Origin: Asanoa siamensis | GTDB lineage: Bacteria > Actinomycetota > Actinomycetes > Mycobacteriales > Micromonosporaceae | Reading direction: 5' to 3' | NCBI RefSeq assembly: GCF_016862555.1 | Contig: NZ_BONE01000014.1 | Location: 1-64,000, forward strand | Length of the DNA stretch: 64,000 nucleotides | In this document: one piece after another, positions 20,190 through 27,883 of the stretch | How positions within the stretch are numbered: the first letter of the stretch is position 1 | Layout: each line of letters opens with the position of its first letter | Made by a program: the position numbers and the translations under genes | The notes under the pieces: generated by a model | Told to the model about the DNA's origin: nothing | Seen by the model: the letters and a program-made list of their open reading frames with translations, nothing else | Databases searched by the model: none

Positions 20190-21871
20190 CGCAGCGCCTC
20201 CTCGTCGGCCCGCATGACCCACTGGGCGAACGCCTCGTCCGAGCCCGTACGCCCGGAGAGGTAGTTGCGAGCCAGCCGCTCCACGTACGCGGGAAGCTCC
20301 TCCGCCGTGGTCTTGAGGCCGCGCAGCTTGCGGCCGAAACCGGCGGTCTGGCCCTGCGCCATGCCGAGGCCGCCGCCGAGGTGCACCTGGAACCCTTCCA
20401 CCTGGCGGCCGTCGGGCCCGACCACCAACTGTCCTTTGAGGCCGATGTCGGCGGTCTGGGTGCGGGCGCAGGCGTTCGGGCAGCCGTTGATGTTGATGGT
20501 GATGTCGGCGTCGATGTCGCCGAGCCGCTCCTCCAGGCGGGCCACCAGCTCCTGGCCGCGCGCCTTGGTCTCGACGATCGCGAGCTTGCAGAACTCGATG
20601 CCGGTGCAGGCCATCGTCGAGCGCCGCCAGGTCGACGGCCGGGCCTCGAGCCCGATCCCACGCAGCGCGGTCACCAGCGCCTCTGTCCGCTCCTGCGGAA
20701 CATCGAGAACGAGCAGCTTCTGGTACGGCGTGAGGCTGACCCGCCCGCTGCCGTGCGCCTCGACGACGTCGGCCAGCGCCGCGAGCTGCGACCCGGAGAC
20801 CCGGCCGACGACCGGCGCGGCACCGACGTAGTAGCGCCCGTCGCGCTGCCGGTGCACGCCGATGTGGTCGATCGGCTGCTCGGGCAGCACCGGCGCCGGG
20901 CCGTCCAGGAGCGACCGGCCGAGGTATTCCTTCTCGAGGATCTCGCGGAACTTCTCGACGCCCCAGTCGGCGACGAGGAACTTGAGCCGGGCCCGGTGCC
21001 GCAGCCGGCGGTAGCCGTAGTCCCGGAAGATCGAGACCACGCCGGCCCAGACCTCGGGCACCTCGGCGAGCGGCACCCAGACGCCGACGCGCTGGGCGAG
21101 CATGGGGTTGGTGGACAGGCCACCGCCGACCCAGAGGTCGAAGCCCGGGCCGTAGTCGGGGTGCTCGACGCCGAGGAACGAGATGTCGTTGACCTCGTAC
21201 GGCATGTCGGCGAGCCAGGAGATCGACGACTTGAACTTGCGCGGCAGGTTGGAGAACTCCTTGTTGCCGACGAACCGCGCGACGATCTCGTCGAGGGCCG
21301 GCGTCGGGTCGACCACCTCGTCGGCGGAGACACCGGCGACCGGGCTGCCCAGCACCACCCGGGGGCAGTCACCGCAGGCCTCGGTGGTCTGCAGGCCGAC
21401 GGCCTCCAGCCGGCGCCAGATCTCCGGCACGTCCTCGACCCGGATCCAGTGGAGCTGGATGTTCTGCCGGTCGGTGATGTCGGCGCTGTCGCGGGCGAAC
21501 TCGGTGGAGATCTGGGCGATGACCCGGAGCTGTTCGAGGTTGAGCTGGCCGCCGTCGACGCGTACGCGCAGCATGAAGTATTCGTCGTCGAGCTCGTGCG
21601 GCTCGAGCACCGCCGTGCGACCGCCGTCGATGCCGGCCTTGCGCTGGGTGTAGAGGCCCCACCAGCGGAACCGGCCACGCAGGTCGGCGGGGTCGATCGA
21701 GGCGAAGCCGCCGTGGGCGTAGATGTTCTCGATCCGCGCCCGTACGTTCAGCGGGTCGTCGTCCTTCTTGGTGCGCTCGTTGGCGTTGAGCGGCTCGCGG
21801 TGCCCGAGAGCCCACTGGCCCTCGCCCCTGGCGCGGCGGGGCGAACGGGCTGGGGTGCTGCTAACCGCCAT
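20186..21871 (-). CDS. sir: Ferredoxin-dependent sulfite (nitrite) reductase
   Basis: 561 residues; reduces sulfite to sulfide (six electrons) with siroheme and a [4Fe-4S] cluster. Duplicated sulfite-reductase half-repeats are seen (VDGGQLNLEQLRVIAQIS and YQKLLVLDVPQE regions). The cluster ligands are in ACTGIEFCKLAI (C-x5-C) and NGCPNACARTQ (C-x3-C). GDCPRVVLGSPVAG is the conserved first-half box. Neighbouring cysH and a chelatase argue for sulfite rather than nitrite. First gene of a four-gene operon; a short leader peptide lies about 100 bases upstream. Confidence 0.93.
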   Translation of the reverse strand: MAVSSTPARSPRRARGEGQWALGHREPLNANERTKKDDDPLNVRARIENIYAHGGFASIDPADLRGRFRWWGLYTQRKAGIDGGRTAVLEPHELDDEYFMLRVRVDGGQLNLEQLRVIAQISTEFARDSADITDRQNIQLHWIRVEDVPEIWRRLEAVGLQTTEACGDCPRVVLGSPVAGVSADEVVDPTPALDEIVARFVGNKEFSNLPRKFKSSISWLADMPYEVNDISFLGVEHPDYGPGFDLWVGGGLSTNPMLAQRVGVWVPLAEVPEVWAGVVSIFRDYGYRRLRHRARLKFLVADWGVEKFREILEKEYLGRSLLDGPAPVLPEQPIDHIGVHRQRDGRYYVGAAPVVGRVSGSQLAALADVVEAHGSGRVSLTPYQKLLVLDVPQERTEALVTALRGIGLEARPSTWRRSTMACTGIEFCKLAIVETKARGQELVARLEERLGDIDADITININGCPNACARTQTADIGLKGQLVVGPDGRQVEGFQVHLGGGLGMAQGQTAGFGRKLRGLKTTAEELPAYVERLARNYLSGRTGSDEAFAQWVMRADEEALR

Positions 21872-21971
21872 CGCGGCGTTCCTCCGAGGATTTTCGGGGG
21901 GCGCGTCGCGCGAACGGGACTAGACAGAGAGATGCCCGGCGCGGACGCGCCCGGACGTGAGTCGGGCGTCG

Positions 21972-22049
21972 TCAGTGAGCCGGACACATGGCACTGCGAA
22001 CGCGGCCGTAGTCGACATGGCGGCGGACCGTGAGGCCCAGCATCACCAT
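21972..22049 (-). CDS. Putative cysteine-responsive leader peptide of the sir operon
   Basis: A 25-codon frame beginning MVMLGLT, with the core VRRHVDYGRVRSAMCPAH and then a stop. The pattern RRHVD...R..SA.C matches the actinobacterial 'putative leader peptide' family found ahead of sulfur-assimilation genes, with one Cys codon just before the stop. ATG at 22049, GTG at 22046 or ATG at 22043 may be the true start, and the frame could extend further upstream; no strong Shine-Dalgarno is visible. It lies in the 332-base gap between sir and the divergent glycosyltransferase gene. Nothing else coding is seen in that gap. Confidence 0.7.
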   Translation of the reverse strand: MVMLGLTVRRHVDYGRVRSAMCPAH

Positions 22050-22203
22050 GCGACGGTCGGCGGTTGCAGTCACGCTCATCATGCTGCCACAGCACGCTCC
22101 GATTGCCGCAGTCAGTCCCAGATGCCGGGCCCCGCTGTGGCCTGGTTCACGTTAGGCTGATCGGGCAGCTAGGGACATTTGCGGCGCTACGGGGGAGCCG
22201 CTG

Positions 22204-23670
22204 ATGACAGAGCAGCTCGACCGTGCGCGCACGGGGGTGACCGCGGCTCCGCGGCGACTCCTGACCGGCCCATGGGCGGCGATCGTGCCGGCCGCGCTCA
22301 CGTTGCTGATCGCCGGGTTCCAGCTCGGCCGCGCGCCGCTCTGGCGCGACGAGCTCGCGACCTGGAGCGCCGCCACCCGACCGTTGCCCGACCTGTGGCG
22401 GATGCTCGGCGGCATCGACGCGGTGACCGGGCCCTACTACCTGTTCCTGCACGGCTGGACCGCGCTGTTCGGCGACTCGGTCGTGGCGCTGCGGCTGCCC
22501 TCGCTGCTGGCGATGGCCGGCGCCGCGGCGCTGACCACCACGCTCGGCACCCGCCTGTTCGGGGCGAAGACCGGCCTGGTCGCCGGGTTGCTGTTCGCGG
22601 TCGTCCCGAGCACGTCGCGCTACGGACAGGAGGCGCGGGCGTACGCGTTCGCGGCGCTCTTCGCCGTGCTCGCGACGCTCCTGCTGGTGCGGGCGGTCGA
22701 CCGGCCCACCGCCTGGCGGTTCACCGCGTACGGCGCGGCGCTGCTGGGTCTCGGTCTCGCCAACATCATGGCGCTGCTGCTCGTGGCCGGCCATGCGGCC
22801 GCGCTGGTGGGCGGCGCCCGCCGGGCGGTGCTCGGTTTCGCCGCCGCGGTCGGCGCGGTGGGCCTGCTGCTGGTCCCCCTGGTCTGGCGCGGGCGCAGCC
22901 AGCAGGGCGTCCAGCTCGGCTGGGTCGGCACACCGGGCCCGGGCAACCTCGTCGAGCTGCCCGGCAGCGTGCTGCAGGCCCCCGCGGTCGGCGGCGCCCT
23001 GCTGGTGCTCGCCGCGCTGGCCTGGGCGCTGACCGTTGGGCGCTGGCCGACGACGCTGGCCCTGTCGGTCGCGCTGCCCGCGGTGCTGCTCTTCGCCGCC
23101 GCCCAGCTCGCGCCGTTCTGGGTGCCGCGCTATCTGCTCTTCACGGTGTCGCTGCTGTGCGTCCTGGTCGCGGCCGCGGTCAGCCGGGTGCGCCTCGGGT
23201 ACGCGCTCGTCCTCGTGCTCGTGATCGCCGCGCTGGGTGGCCCGGCCCAGGCGGCGCTGCGCCGCACCCACGAGTGGCCGCGCACCGCACCGGTCGACTA
23301 TCCCGCGGCGGTCGCGGTGATCGCGGCCAACGCCCAGCCGGGCGACGGGATCGTCTACGAGCCGCGGGGCGGTTGGCGGATGCTCGACGTCGCGGTGGCG
23401 CGCGGCCTGGGCGGCGGCGCACCCCACGACGTGCTGCTGCGGCAGAGCGCGGTCGACCGGGGTGAGCTGCGGGCGACCGAATGCGGTGACTCGGCGGCCT
23501 GCCTGACGGCGGCCGGCGCACCCCGGCTCTGGTTGCTGACCAACGGCGACCGCGCGGAGCCGCTGTCGACGGTGCCGGGCGAGAAGGGCGCGGCCCTGCG
23601 GGCGGCCTATACGACCCGCCAGGTCTGGCACGAGCCCGGCCTCACCGTGGCGCTCCTGATCCGCCGCTGA
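22204..23670 (+). CDS. GT39-like membrane glycosyltransferase (GT-C fold)
   Basis: 488 residues, start MTEQLDRARTG with GGGGGAGCCG-type purines upstream. About nine to ten hydrophobic helices occupy residues ~25-360. The first outer loop carries LWRDELATW, with the acidic pair typical of GT-C enzymes using polyprenyl-phosphate sugars. RYGQEARAYAF is the family's second conserved motif. The C-terminal ~120 residues form a soluble outer domain with two cysteines (ECGDSAACLT). Probably transfers mannose or another sugar outside the membrane; acceptor unknown. Confidence 0.85.
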   Translation: MTEQLDRARTGVTAAPRRLLTGPWAAIVPAALTLLIAGFQLGRAPLWRDELATWSAATRPLPDLWRMLGGIDAVTGPYYLFLHGWTALFGDSVVALRLPSLLAMAGAAALTTTLGTRLFGAKTGLVAGLLFAVVPSTSRYGQEARAYAFAALFAVLATLLLVRAVDRPTAWRFTAYGAALLGLGLANIMALLLVAGHAAALVGGARRAVLGFAAAVGAVGLLLVPLVWRGRSQQGVQLGWVGTPGPGNLVELPGSVLQAPAVGGALLVLAALAWALTVGRWPTTLALSVALPAVLLFAAAQLAPFWVPRYLLFTVSLLCVLVAAAVSRVRLGYALVLVLVIAALGGPAQAALRRTHEWPRTAPVDYPAAVAVIAANAQPGDGIVYEPRGGWRMLDVAVARGLGGGAPHDVLLRQSAVDRGELRATECGDSAACLTAAGAPRLWLLTNGDRAEPLSTVPGEKGAALRAAYTTRQVWHEPGLTVALLIRR

Positions 23671-23720
23671 CCCGCCACCCACCCGCCGCTCACCCGCCGC
23701 GCATCCGCCGCTCATCCGCC

Positions 23721-23862
23721 GATCTTGGTCGTCGGTCGTGCCTCTGACCGCAACGATCGACCAAGATCCACGGGGGTCGGTGACCACGACTGCCACCAAC
23801 CCATCCCCCGACCCGACCTTGGTCATCCAACGCGGCTCCCACCGCAACCACCGACCAAGATC
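23721..23862. repeat. Two GATCTTGGTC/GACCAAGATC inverted repeats
   Basis: The first pair is GATCTTGGTC (23721-23730) with GACCAAGATC (23759-23768). The second is a truncated ACCTTGGTC (23816-23824) with GACCAAGATC (23853-23862). Both sit between the convergent glycosyltransferase and PdtaS genes, and short CCGCCGCTCA-type repeats precede them. They look like two copies of a mobile palindromic repeat and may also end transcription. Confidence 0.75.
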
Positions 23863-23897
23863 GGCCGCCGGGCGGGCCGGCGGCGGACGCCGCAGGG

Positions 23898-25418
23898 TCA
23901 GCGGGCCTTGCCGAGGGGCACGACCAGGACCGCTTCCGTGCCGCCCTCCGCGCGGTTGCGCAACTCGATCGAGCCGCGAAGCTCCCCCGTCGCCAGCGCC
24001 CGGACGATCTGCAGGCCCAACCGGCCGCCCTTGTCCGGGTCGAAGTCGGGCGGCAGCCCGCGCCCGTTGTCGGCGACCGTGACGTGCAGTTGCTTGCGGA
24101 ACCGGTGGACCGCGACCACGACCTCCGGCTCGACGGCCGCGTCGCCCTCGCCCTCGCCGTCGTCGGAGAACCCGTGCTCGGCCGCGTTGAGCAGCAACTC
24201 GTTGAGCACCATGACCAACGACGTGGCGATCTCCGCGGGCAGCACACCGAACGAGCCCTCGCGGCGCATCCGCACGGCCACCTCGGTGCTCGCCACCTCG
24301 GTCGCGGCGCCGGCGACCTTGTCGACGATGCCGTCGAACTCGACCGCCTCGTCGCTCGACATCGACAGCGTCTCGTGCACCAGGGCGATCGACGCGACCC
24401 GCCGCACCGACTCCTCCAGCGCCGCCCGGGCGGCCGGGATGCCGACCCGGCGCGCCTGCAGCCGCAGCAGCGCCGCGACGGTCTGCAGGTTGTTCTTGAC
24501 CCGGTGGTGGATCTCCCGGATGGTCGCGTCCTTGGTGATCAGCGCGCGGTCGCGGCGGCGTACCTCGGTGATGTCGCGGACCAGCACCAGCGAGCCGATC
24601 GGCACGCCCGCGGGCATCAGCGGCAGCGCCCGGTGCAGCACCGTCGCGCCGCGGGCGTCGACCTCCTTGCGGGCCGGCGCCTCGCCGCGCAGCGACGCGA
24701 GCACCCGGTTGGCCGCGTCGGTGCCCTCCAGGGGGTCGTCGGCCAGCCGTTTGATCAACGAGGCCAGGTCCTCGCCCACGAGATGGGCGGCGAACCCCAG
24801 GCGGCGGTACGCGGACTGCGCGTTCGGGCTCGCGAACGTGACCTTGCCGCCGGCGTCGAGCCGGACCAGCCCGTCACCGACCCGCGGGGCGGACGTGGTC
24901 TCGCCCGGGTGGCGGCGCGGCGGGAACGTGCCGTCCGAGGTCATCTGGGCCAGGTCGTCGGCCGTCGTCAGATAGTTGAGCTCGAGCTGGCTCGGGGTCC
25001 GCGCCGTGGACAGGTTGGTGTCCCGGCCGACCACCGCGATCACGGCGCCGCCCTCCCCGTCGGCGGAGCGCAGCCGCACCGGGATCGCCTCGTGCCGGGC
25101 CGGGGTGTCGCCGTACCAGACCGGGTCGCCTTCTCTCCAGATCCGACCCTCGCGGTACGCGATGTCCAGGTGCGCCACCTCGGGCCCGCCGACGATCCGG
25201 CCGACCTGGTCGTCCTGGTACGCGGTCGGCGCCGTCGTCGGCCGCACCTGCGCCACGCACAGGAACCCGCCGTCGTCGTCGACCGGCACCCAGAGCAGCA
25301 GGTCGGCGAAGGACAGATCGGAGAGCAACTGCCACTCACCGGCGATCCGATGAAGGTGATCGATATCACCGCGCCGCAGGGCGGTGTGCTCTTCGACTAG
25401 GTCACGCAACGTGGACAC
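23898..25418 (-). CDS. pdtaS: PdtaS-like sensor histidine kinase (GAF-PAS-HisKA_2)
   Basis: 506 residues, cytosolic. Residues ~1-150 form a GAF-like sensor domain (SDLSFADLLLWVPVDDDGGFL) and ~170-280 a PAS domain (LVRLDAGGKVTFASPNAQSAYRRLG). The HisKA_2 phosphoacceptor is in IREIHHRVKNNLQTVAALLRLQARR, and the HATPase has NELLLNAAEHG, DNGRGLPP and GLQIV. In mycobacteria PdtaS pairs with the ANTAR-type antiterminator PdtaR, is encoded next to whiB1, and has been linked to copper and nitric-oxide sensing. No pdtaR is visible here. Gene assignment rests on domain order plus synteny. Confidence 0.88.
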   Translation of the reverse strand: MSTLRDLVEEHTALRRGDIDHLHRIAGEWQLLSDLSFADLLLWVPVDDDGGFLCVAQVRPTTAPTAYQDDQVGRIVGGPEVAHLDIAYREGRIWREGDPVWYGDTPARHEAIPVRLRSADGEGGAVIAVVGRDTNLSTARTPSQLELNYLTTADDLAQMTSDGTFPPRRHPGETTSAPRVGDGLVRLDAGGKVTFASPNAQSAYRRLGFAAHLVGEDLASLIKRLADDPLEGTDAANRVLASLRGEAPARKEVDARGATVLHRALPLMPAGVPIGSLVLVRDITEVRRRDRALITKDATIREIHHRVKNNLQTVAALLRLQARRVGIPAARAALEESVRRVASIALVHETLSMSSDEAVEFDGIVDKVAGAATEVASTEVAVRMRREGSFGVLPAEIATSLVMVLNELLLNAAEHGFSDDGEGEGDAAVEPEVVVAVHRFRKQLHVTVADNGRGLPPDFDPDKGGRLGLQIVRALATGELRGSIELRNRAEGGTEAVLVVPLGKAR

Positions 25419-25438
25419 GTAGACCAGCGTGCCACGGC

Positions 25439-26494
25439 TCAGAGCGTCGAGGTGACTTTGGCCAGGCCGCGTGGGGCGTCCGGGTTCTCGCCGCGGGCCA
25501 GCGCCAGGGCCAGCGCCAGGCGTTGCAGCGGGAGGATGTCGAGCAGCGGGGCGAGGCGCTCGTCGACCTCGGGCACGGCGAGGCGGGCGGTGGCGCCAGG
25601 GACGTCGGCCGGGCCCACGGTGACCACGTCGGCGCGGCGCTCGTCGAGGCGGGCCAGCACGTCGCGCATGGCCGCGCCGCCGGGGCCGGCGCCGACGACG
25701 GCGAGCACCGGGACGTCGGGGTCGGCCAGGGCGAGCGGGCCGTGCAGCAGGTCGGCGCCGGAGAACGACAGGGCCGGCAGGTAGGAGGTCTCCATCAGCT
25801 TGAGGGCGGCCTCGCGGGCCGTCGGGTAGGCGTACCCGCGCCCCGTGGTGACCATCCGGGCCGCGAACCGGTAGCGCCGCGCCAGGTCGGGCGCCGTCGG
25901 GTCGGCCAGGGCCGTCGTGGCCAGGTCGGGCAGGGCGGCGAGGGTACGCAGCTCCTCGGCCGGCACAGTGCCGTCGCCACCCCGGATGCCCTCGACGAGC
26001 AGCAGCAGCGCGAGCAGCTCGGCCGTGTAGGTCTTGGTGGCCGCGACCGCCCGCTCGTGCCCGGCGGCGACGTCGACGTGCAACTCGGCGGCGCGCGCCA
26101 GTGCGGAGTCGGGGTTGTTGGTGATCGCCAGGGTGAGCGCGCCGGTCTCCCGGGCCACCCTGACCACCTCGGTCAGGTCGGGCGAACCGCCGCTCTGGCT
26201 CACCCCGACGACCAGCGCGTCGGACAGGTCCGGCCGGGCGCCGAACACCGTCACGGCGCTCGGCGAGGCCAGCCCGGCGGGCAGCCCGAGCCGGATCTCG
26301 GCGAGGTAGGCGCCGTAGAGCGCGGCGTGGTCGGACGTGCCGCGCGCCGTGAACACCACGTGCCGCGGCCGCCGCGCCACGATCGCGGCCGCGACGGCGG
26401 CGACCGGTCCGGCGTGCGCCGGCTCCAGCAGGCGGGCGAACACCTCCGGCTGCTCGGCGATGTCGGCGGCCATCCCGGCGCCCGGTGTACCCAT
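25439..26494 (-). CDS. SIS-domain sugar-phosphate isomerase/deaminase (GlmS isomerase-like)
   Basis: 351 residues with two SIS domains and no glutaminase domain. ARGTSDHAALYGAY and VGVSQSGGSPDLTEVVR are the sugar-phosphate-binding loops of the first SIS; the second contains TGRGYAYPTAREAALKLMETSY. The end LALALARGENPDAPRGLAKVTSTL matches the GlmS C-terminal tail, so it resembles NagB-II-type glucosamine-6-phosphate deaminases or AgaS. Substrate is probably an amino-sugar phosphate. It lies 20 bases upstream of pdtaS in the same direction. Confidence 0.85.
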   Translation of the reverse strand: MGTPGAGMAADIAEQPEVFARLLEPAHAGPVAAVAAAIVARRPRHVVFTARGTSDHAALYGAYLAEIRLGLPAGLASPSAVTVFGARPDLSDALVVGVSQSGGSPDLTEVVRVARETGALTLAITNNPDSALARAAELHVDVAAGHERAVAATKTYTAELLALLLLVEGIRGGDGTVPAEELRTLAALPDLATTALADPTAPDLARRYRFAARMVTTGRGYAYPTAREAALKLMETSYLPALSFSGADLLHGPLALADPDVPVLAVVGAGPGGAAMRDVLARLDERRADVVTVGPADVPGATARLAVPEVDERLAPLLDILPLQRLALALALARGENPDAPRGLAKVTSTL

Positions 26495-26623
26495 CTTTGT
26501 GCCTCCCCTGCGCGCTCCTTGTTCAATTCTGCACGGAAGTCACTCCTATCGCAACGTTCCGAGCATCCCGATAGGCCCGCGCACTCACGCGCCGCGGGAC
26601 CGGCGCCCGTTAGCGTCGCCGGC

Positions 26624-26947
26624 ATGGATCGCACGGGGAAAGCGGCGCTCTGGGTGGTGGCCGGACACGCCGCGCTGTTCGGGGTGGCCTGGCTTGCGAC
26701 ACTGACGCAGCCGAGCCAGGTGGCCGACGGTCAGTGCGAGGGTCTCGGCTTCGGCTGCACCCTCTCACCACGCGACGGGGCGCGGTTCGCCCTCTTCCTC
26801 TTCGGAGCGCCGGCGCTGCTGGTCAGCCTGCTGCTGTGCCTGATCGTGATCGCTGTCGTGGCCGCCCGACGCACCCGCCGTCGCGACGCGGCCGGACTCC
26901 CCCCGCGCGGCGAGCGCACCTTCGCGCCACCGATCGACCTCCGCTGA
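26624..26947 (+). CDS. Small two-helix membrane protein (paralogue 1)
   Basis: 107 residues: MDRTGKAALWVVAGHAALFG starts the first helix, a short outer loop with two cysteines (GQCEGLGFGCTLSPRDGARF) follows, then a second helix (~58-83) and a basic tail. It is clearly related to the next gene at 27089 (shared GKA.LW..A.H, C-loop and RD motif), so the pair arose by local duplication. The cysteines probably form an outer disulfide. No known function. Confidence 0.7.
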   Translation: MDRTGKAALWVVAGHAALFGVAWLATLTQPSQVADGQCEGLGFGCTLSPRDGARFALFLFGAPALLVSLLLCLIVIAVVAARRTRRRDAAGLPPRGERTFAPPIDLR

Positions 26948-26978
26948 TCGCGACCACCCGAACCGCGGGAAAGGCTCG

Positions 26979-27028
26979 CTGTCGCGACCGTCGGCATCCG
27001 ATGAACCTGTCGCGACGGTCGGCAACCG
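26979..27028 (+). repeat. Direct repeat pair of ~22 bp
   Basis: CTGTCGCGACCGTCGGCATC at 26979 recurs as CTGTCGCGACGGTCGGCAAC at 27007, exactly 28 bp later. The pair lies between the two paralogous membrane-protein genes. A palindrome CGTGCC-TTA-GGCACG follows shortly after. Confidence 0.65.
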
Positions 27029-27088
27029 ACGTGCCTTAGGCACGCGCACTCATGCGGAGATGATCAACCCCGTCATAGCGTTCGCGTT

Positions 27089-27538
27089 GTGGAACGCATG
27101 GGGAAGGCGACCCTCTGGATCCTCGCTGCCCACGTGCTGGTGCTGATGCTGTGTTTCGTCGGCACGCTCAACTACCCGTCGGACGCGGAGTGCGCGTTGC
27201 CGGGCGCGTCGTGCGGGTTCGCGACGCGGGACATGCACCTCCTCCTGATCCTCATCCAGGCGGTGCCGATCCTGCTCGCCAGCTTCCTGTCCTGCGTGGC
27301 GGTAGCCGGCATCGTGATCAGCCTTCGCGCACGCCGGCGCTGGCGCGACGACGACGCGCGCGTGGGCTGGCTCGACGATGCCGCGCGAGGGCGCCGACCG
27401 GGCGACGACCTCGTGGCGCAGTGGGAGGCAGTGCTCGCTGACAAAAGAAAGTCGGCGACCGACGACGAACCCCGCAACGGAACGCAGCGAGCGGTGCCTG
27501 GCGGGGATGACGGTCGCGCCCCAGACGGACCCGAGTGA
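27089..27538 (+). CDS. Small two-helix membrane protein (paralogue 2) with repeat-encoded tail
   Basis: 149 residues from a GTG (MERMGKATLWILAAHVLVLM), aligned with the start of paralogue 1. Two helices (residues ~8-25 and ~50-78) flank an outer loop with cysteines (AECALPGASCGFATRD). The cytosolic tail is longer than in paralogue 1, and its last ~25 residues (TDDEPRNGTQRAVPGGDDG...) are encoded by the first unit of the dispersed repeat array. The original stop has apparently been lost by repeat insertion. Function unknown. Confidence 0.7.
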   Translation: MERMGKATLWILAAHVLVLMLCFVGTLNYPSDAECALPGASCGFATRDMHLLLILIQAVPILLASFLSCVAVAGIVISLRARRRWRDDDARVGWLDDAARGRRPGDDLVAQWEAVLADKRKSATDDEPRNGTQRAVPGGDDGRAPDGPE

Positions 27539-27838
27539 GCTGACAAAGAAGGCCGGTGACCGACGAGCCTCGCCGTAAACGCAGCGAGCGGTGCTTCGTG
27601 GGAGCGACAGTCGCGCCACCGACAGACCCGAGTAAAGCCGGCAAGAAAGCCGGTCACCGACAACGAGCCCGGCCGCGAAGCGCAGCGAGCGCTGCCCGGC
27701 GGGAACGACGGTCGTCCCCCAAAGACGCGAACTGACAAAAGAAAGATCCGTGACCCATGACGAGCCTGGCAGCGAAGCGCAGCGGGCGGTGCCTGGCGGG
27801 AGCGACGGTCGCGCCCCCGACGGACCCGAGCAAAAGGA
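27438..27838 (-). repeat. Tandem array of four ~97-bp dispersed-repeat units (copies D1-D4)
   Basis: The core, beginning AACGCAGCGAGCGGTGC or AAGCGCAGCGAGCG, recurs at 27481, 27578, 27678 and 27775. Each unit then has GGGAGCGACGGTCGCGCCCCC-like sequence and GACGGACCCGAG. The linkers (GACAAA-GAAAG...GACGAGCC) are conserved too, giving a 97-101 bp period. The array fills most of the 345-base gap between convergent genes, and relative to the MFS gene it has the same orientation as copies A-C have to theirs. Confidence 0.88.
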
Positions 27839-27866
27839 AATGCCCCCGGATCGCTCCAGGGGCATT
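27839..27866 (-). terminator. Terminator of the MFS transporter gene
   Basis: AATGCCCCCGGA (27839-27850) pairs with TCCAGGGGCATT (27855-27866), with one mismatch and a TCGC loop. In the sense of the MFS gene it is followed by TCCTTTTGC. It lies 18 bases beyond the MFS stop codon. Confidence 0.85.
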
Positions 27867-27883
27867 CCGACGCGCGCAAAACC

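Noticed and set aside
20381-22033. A 550-codon open frame opposite sir
   Set aside because: The sulfite reductase on the minus strand has all cluster motifs; the plus-strand translation is low-complexity antisense.
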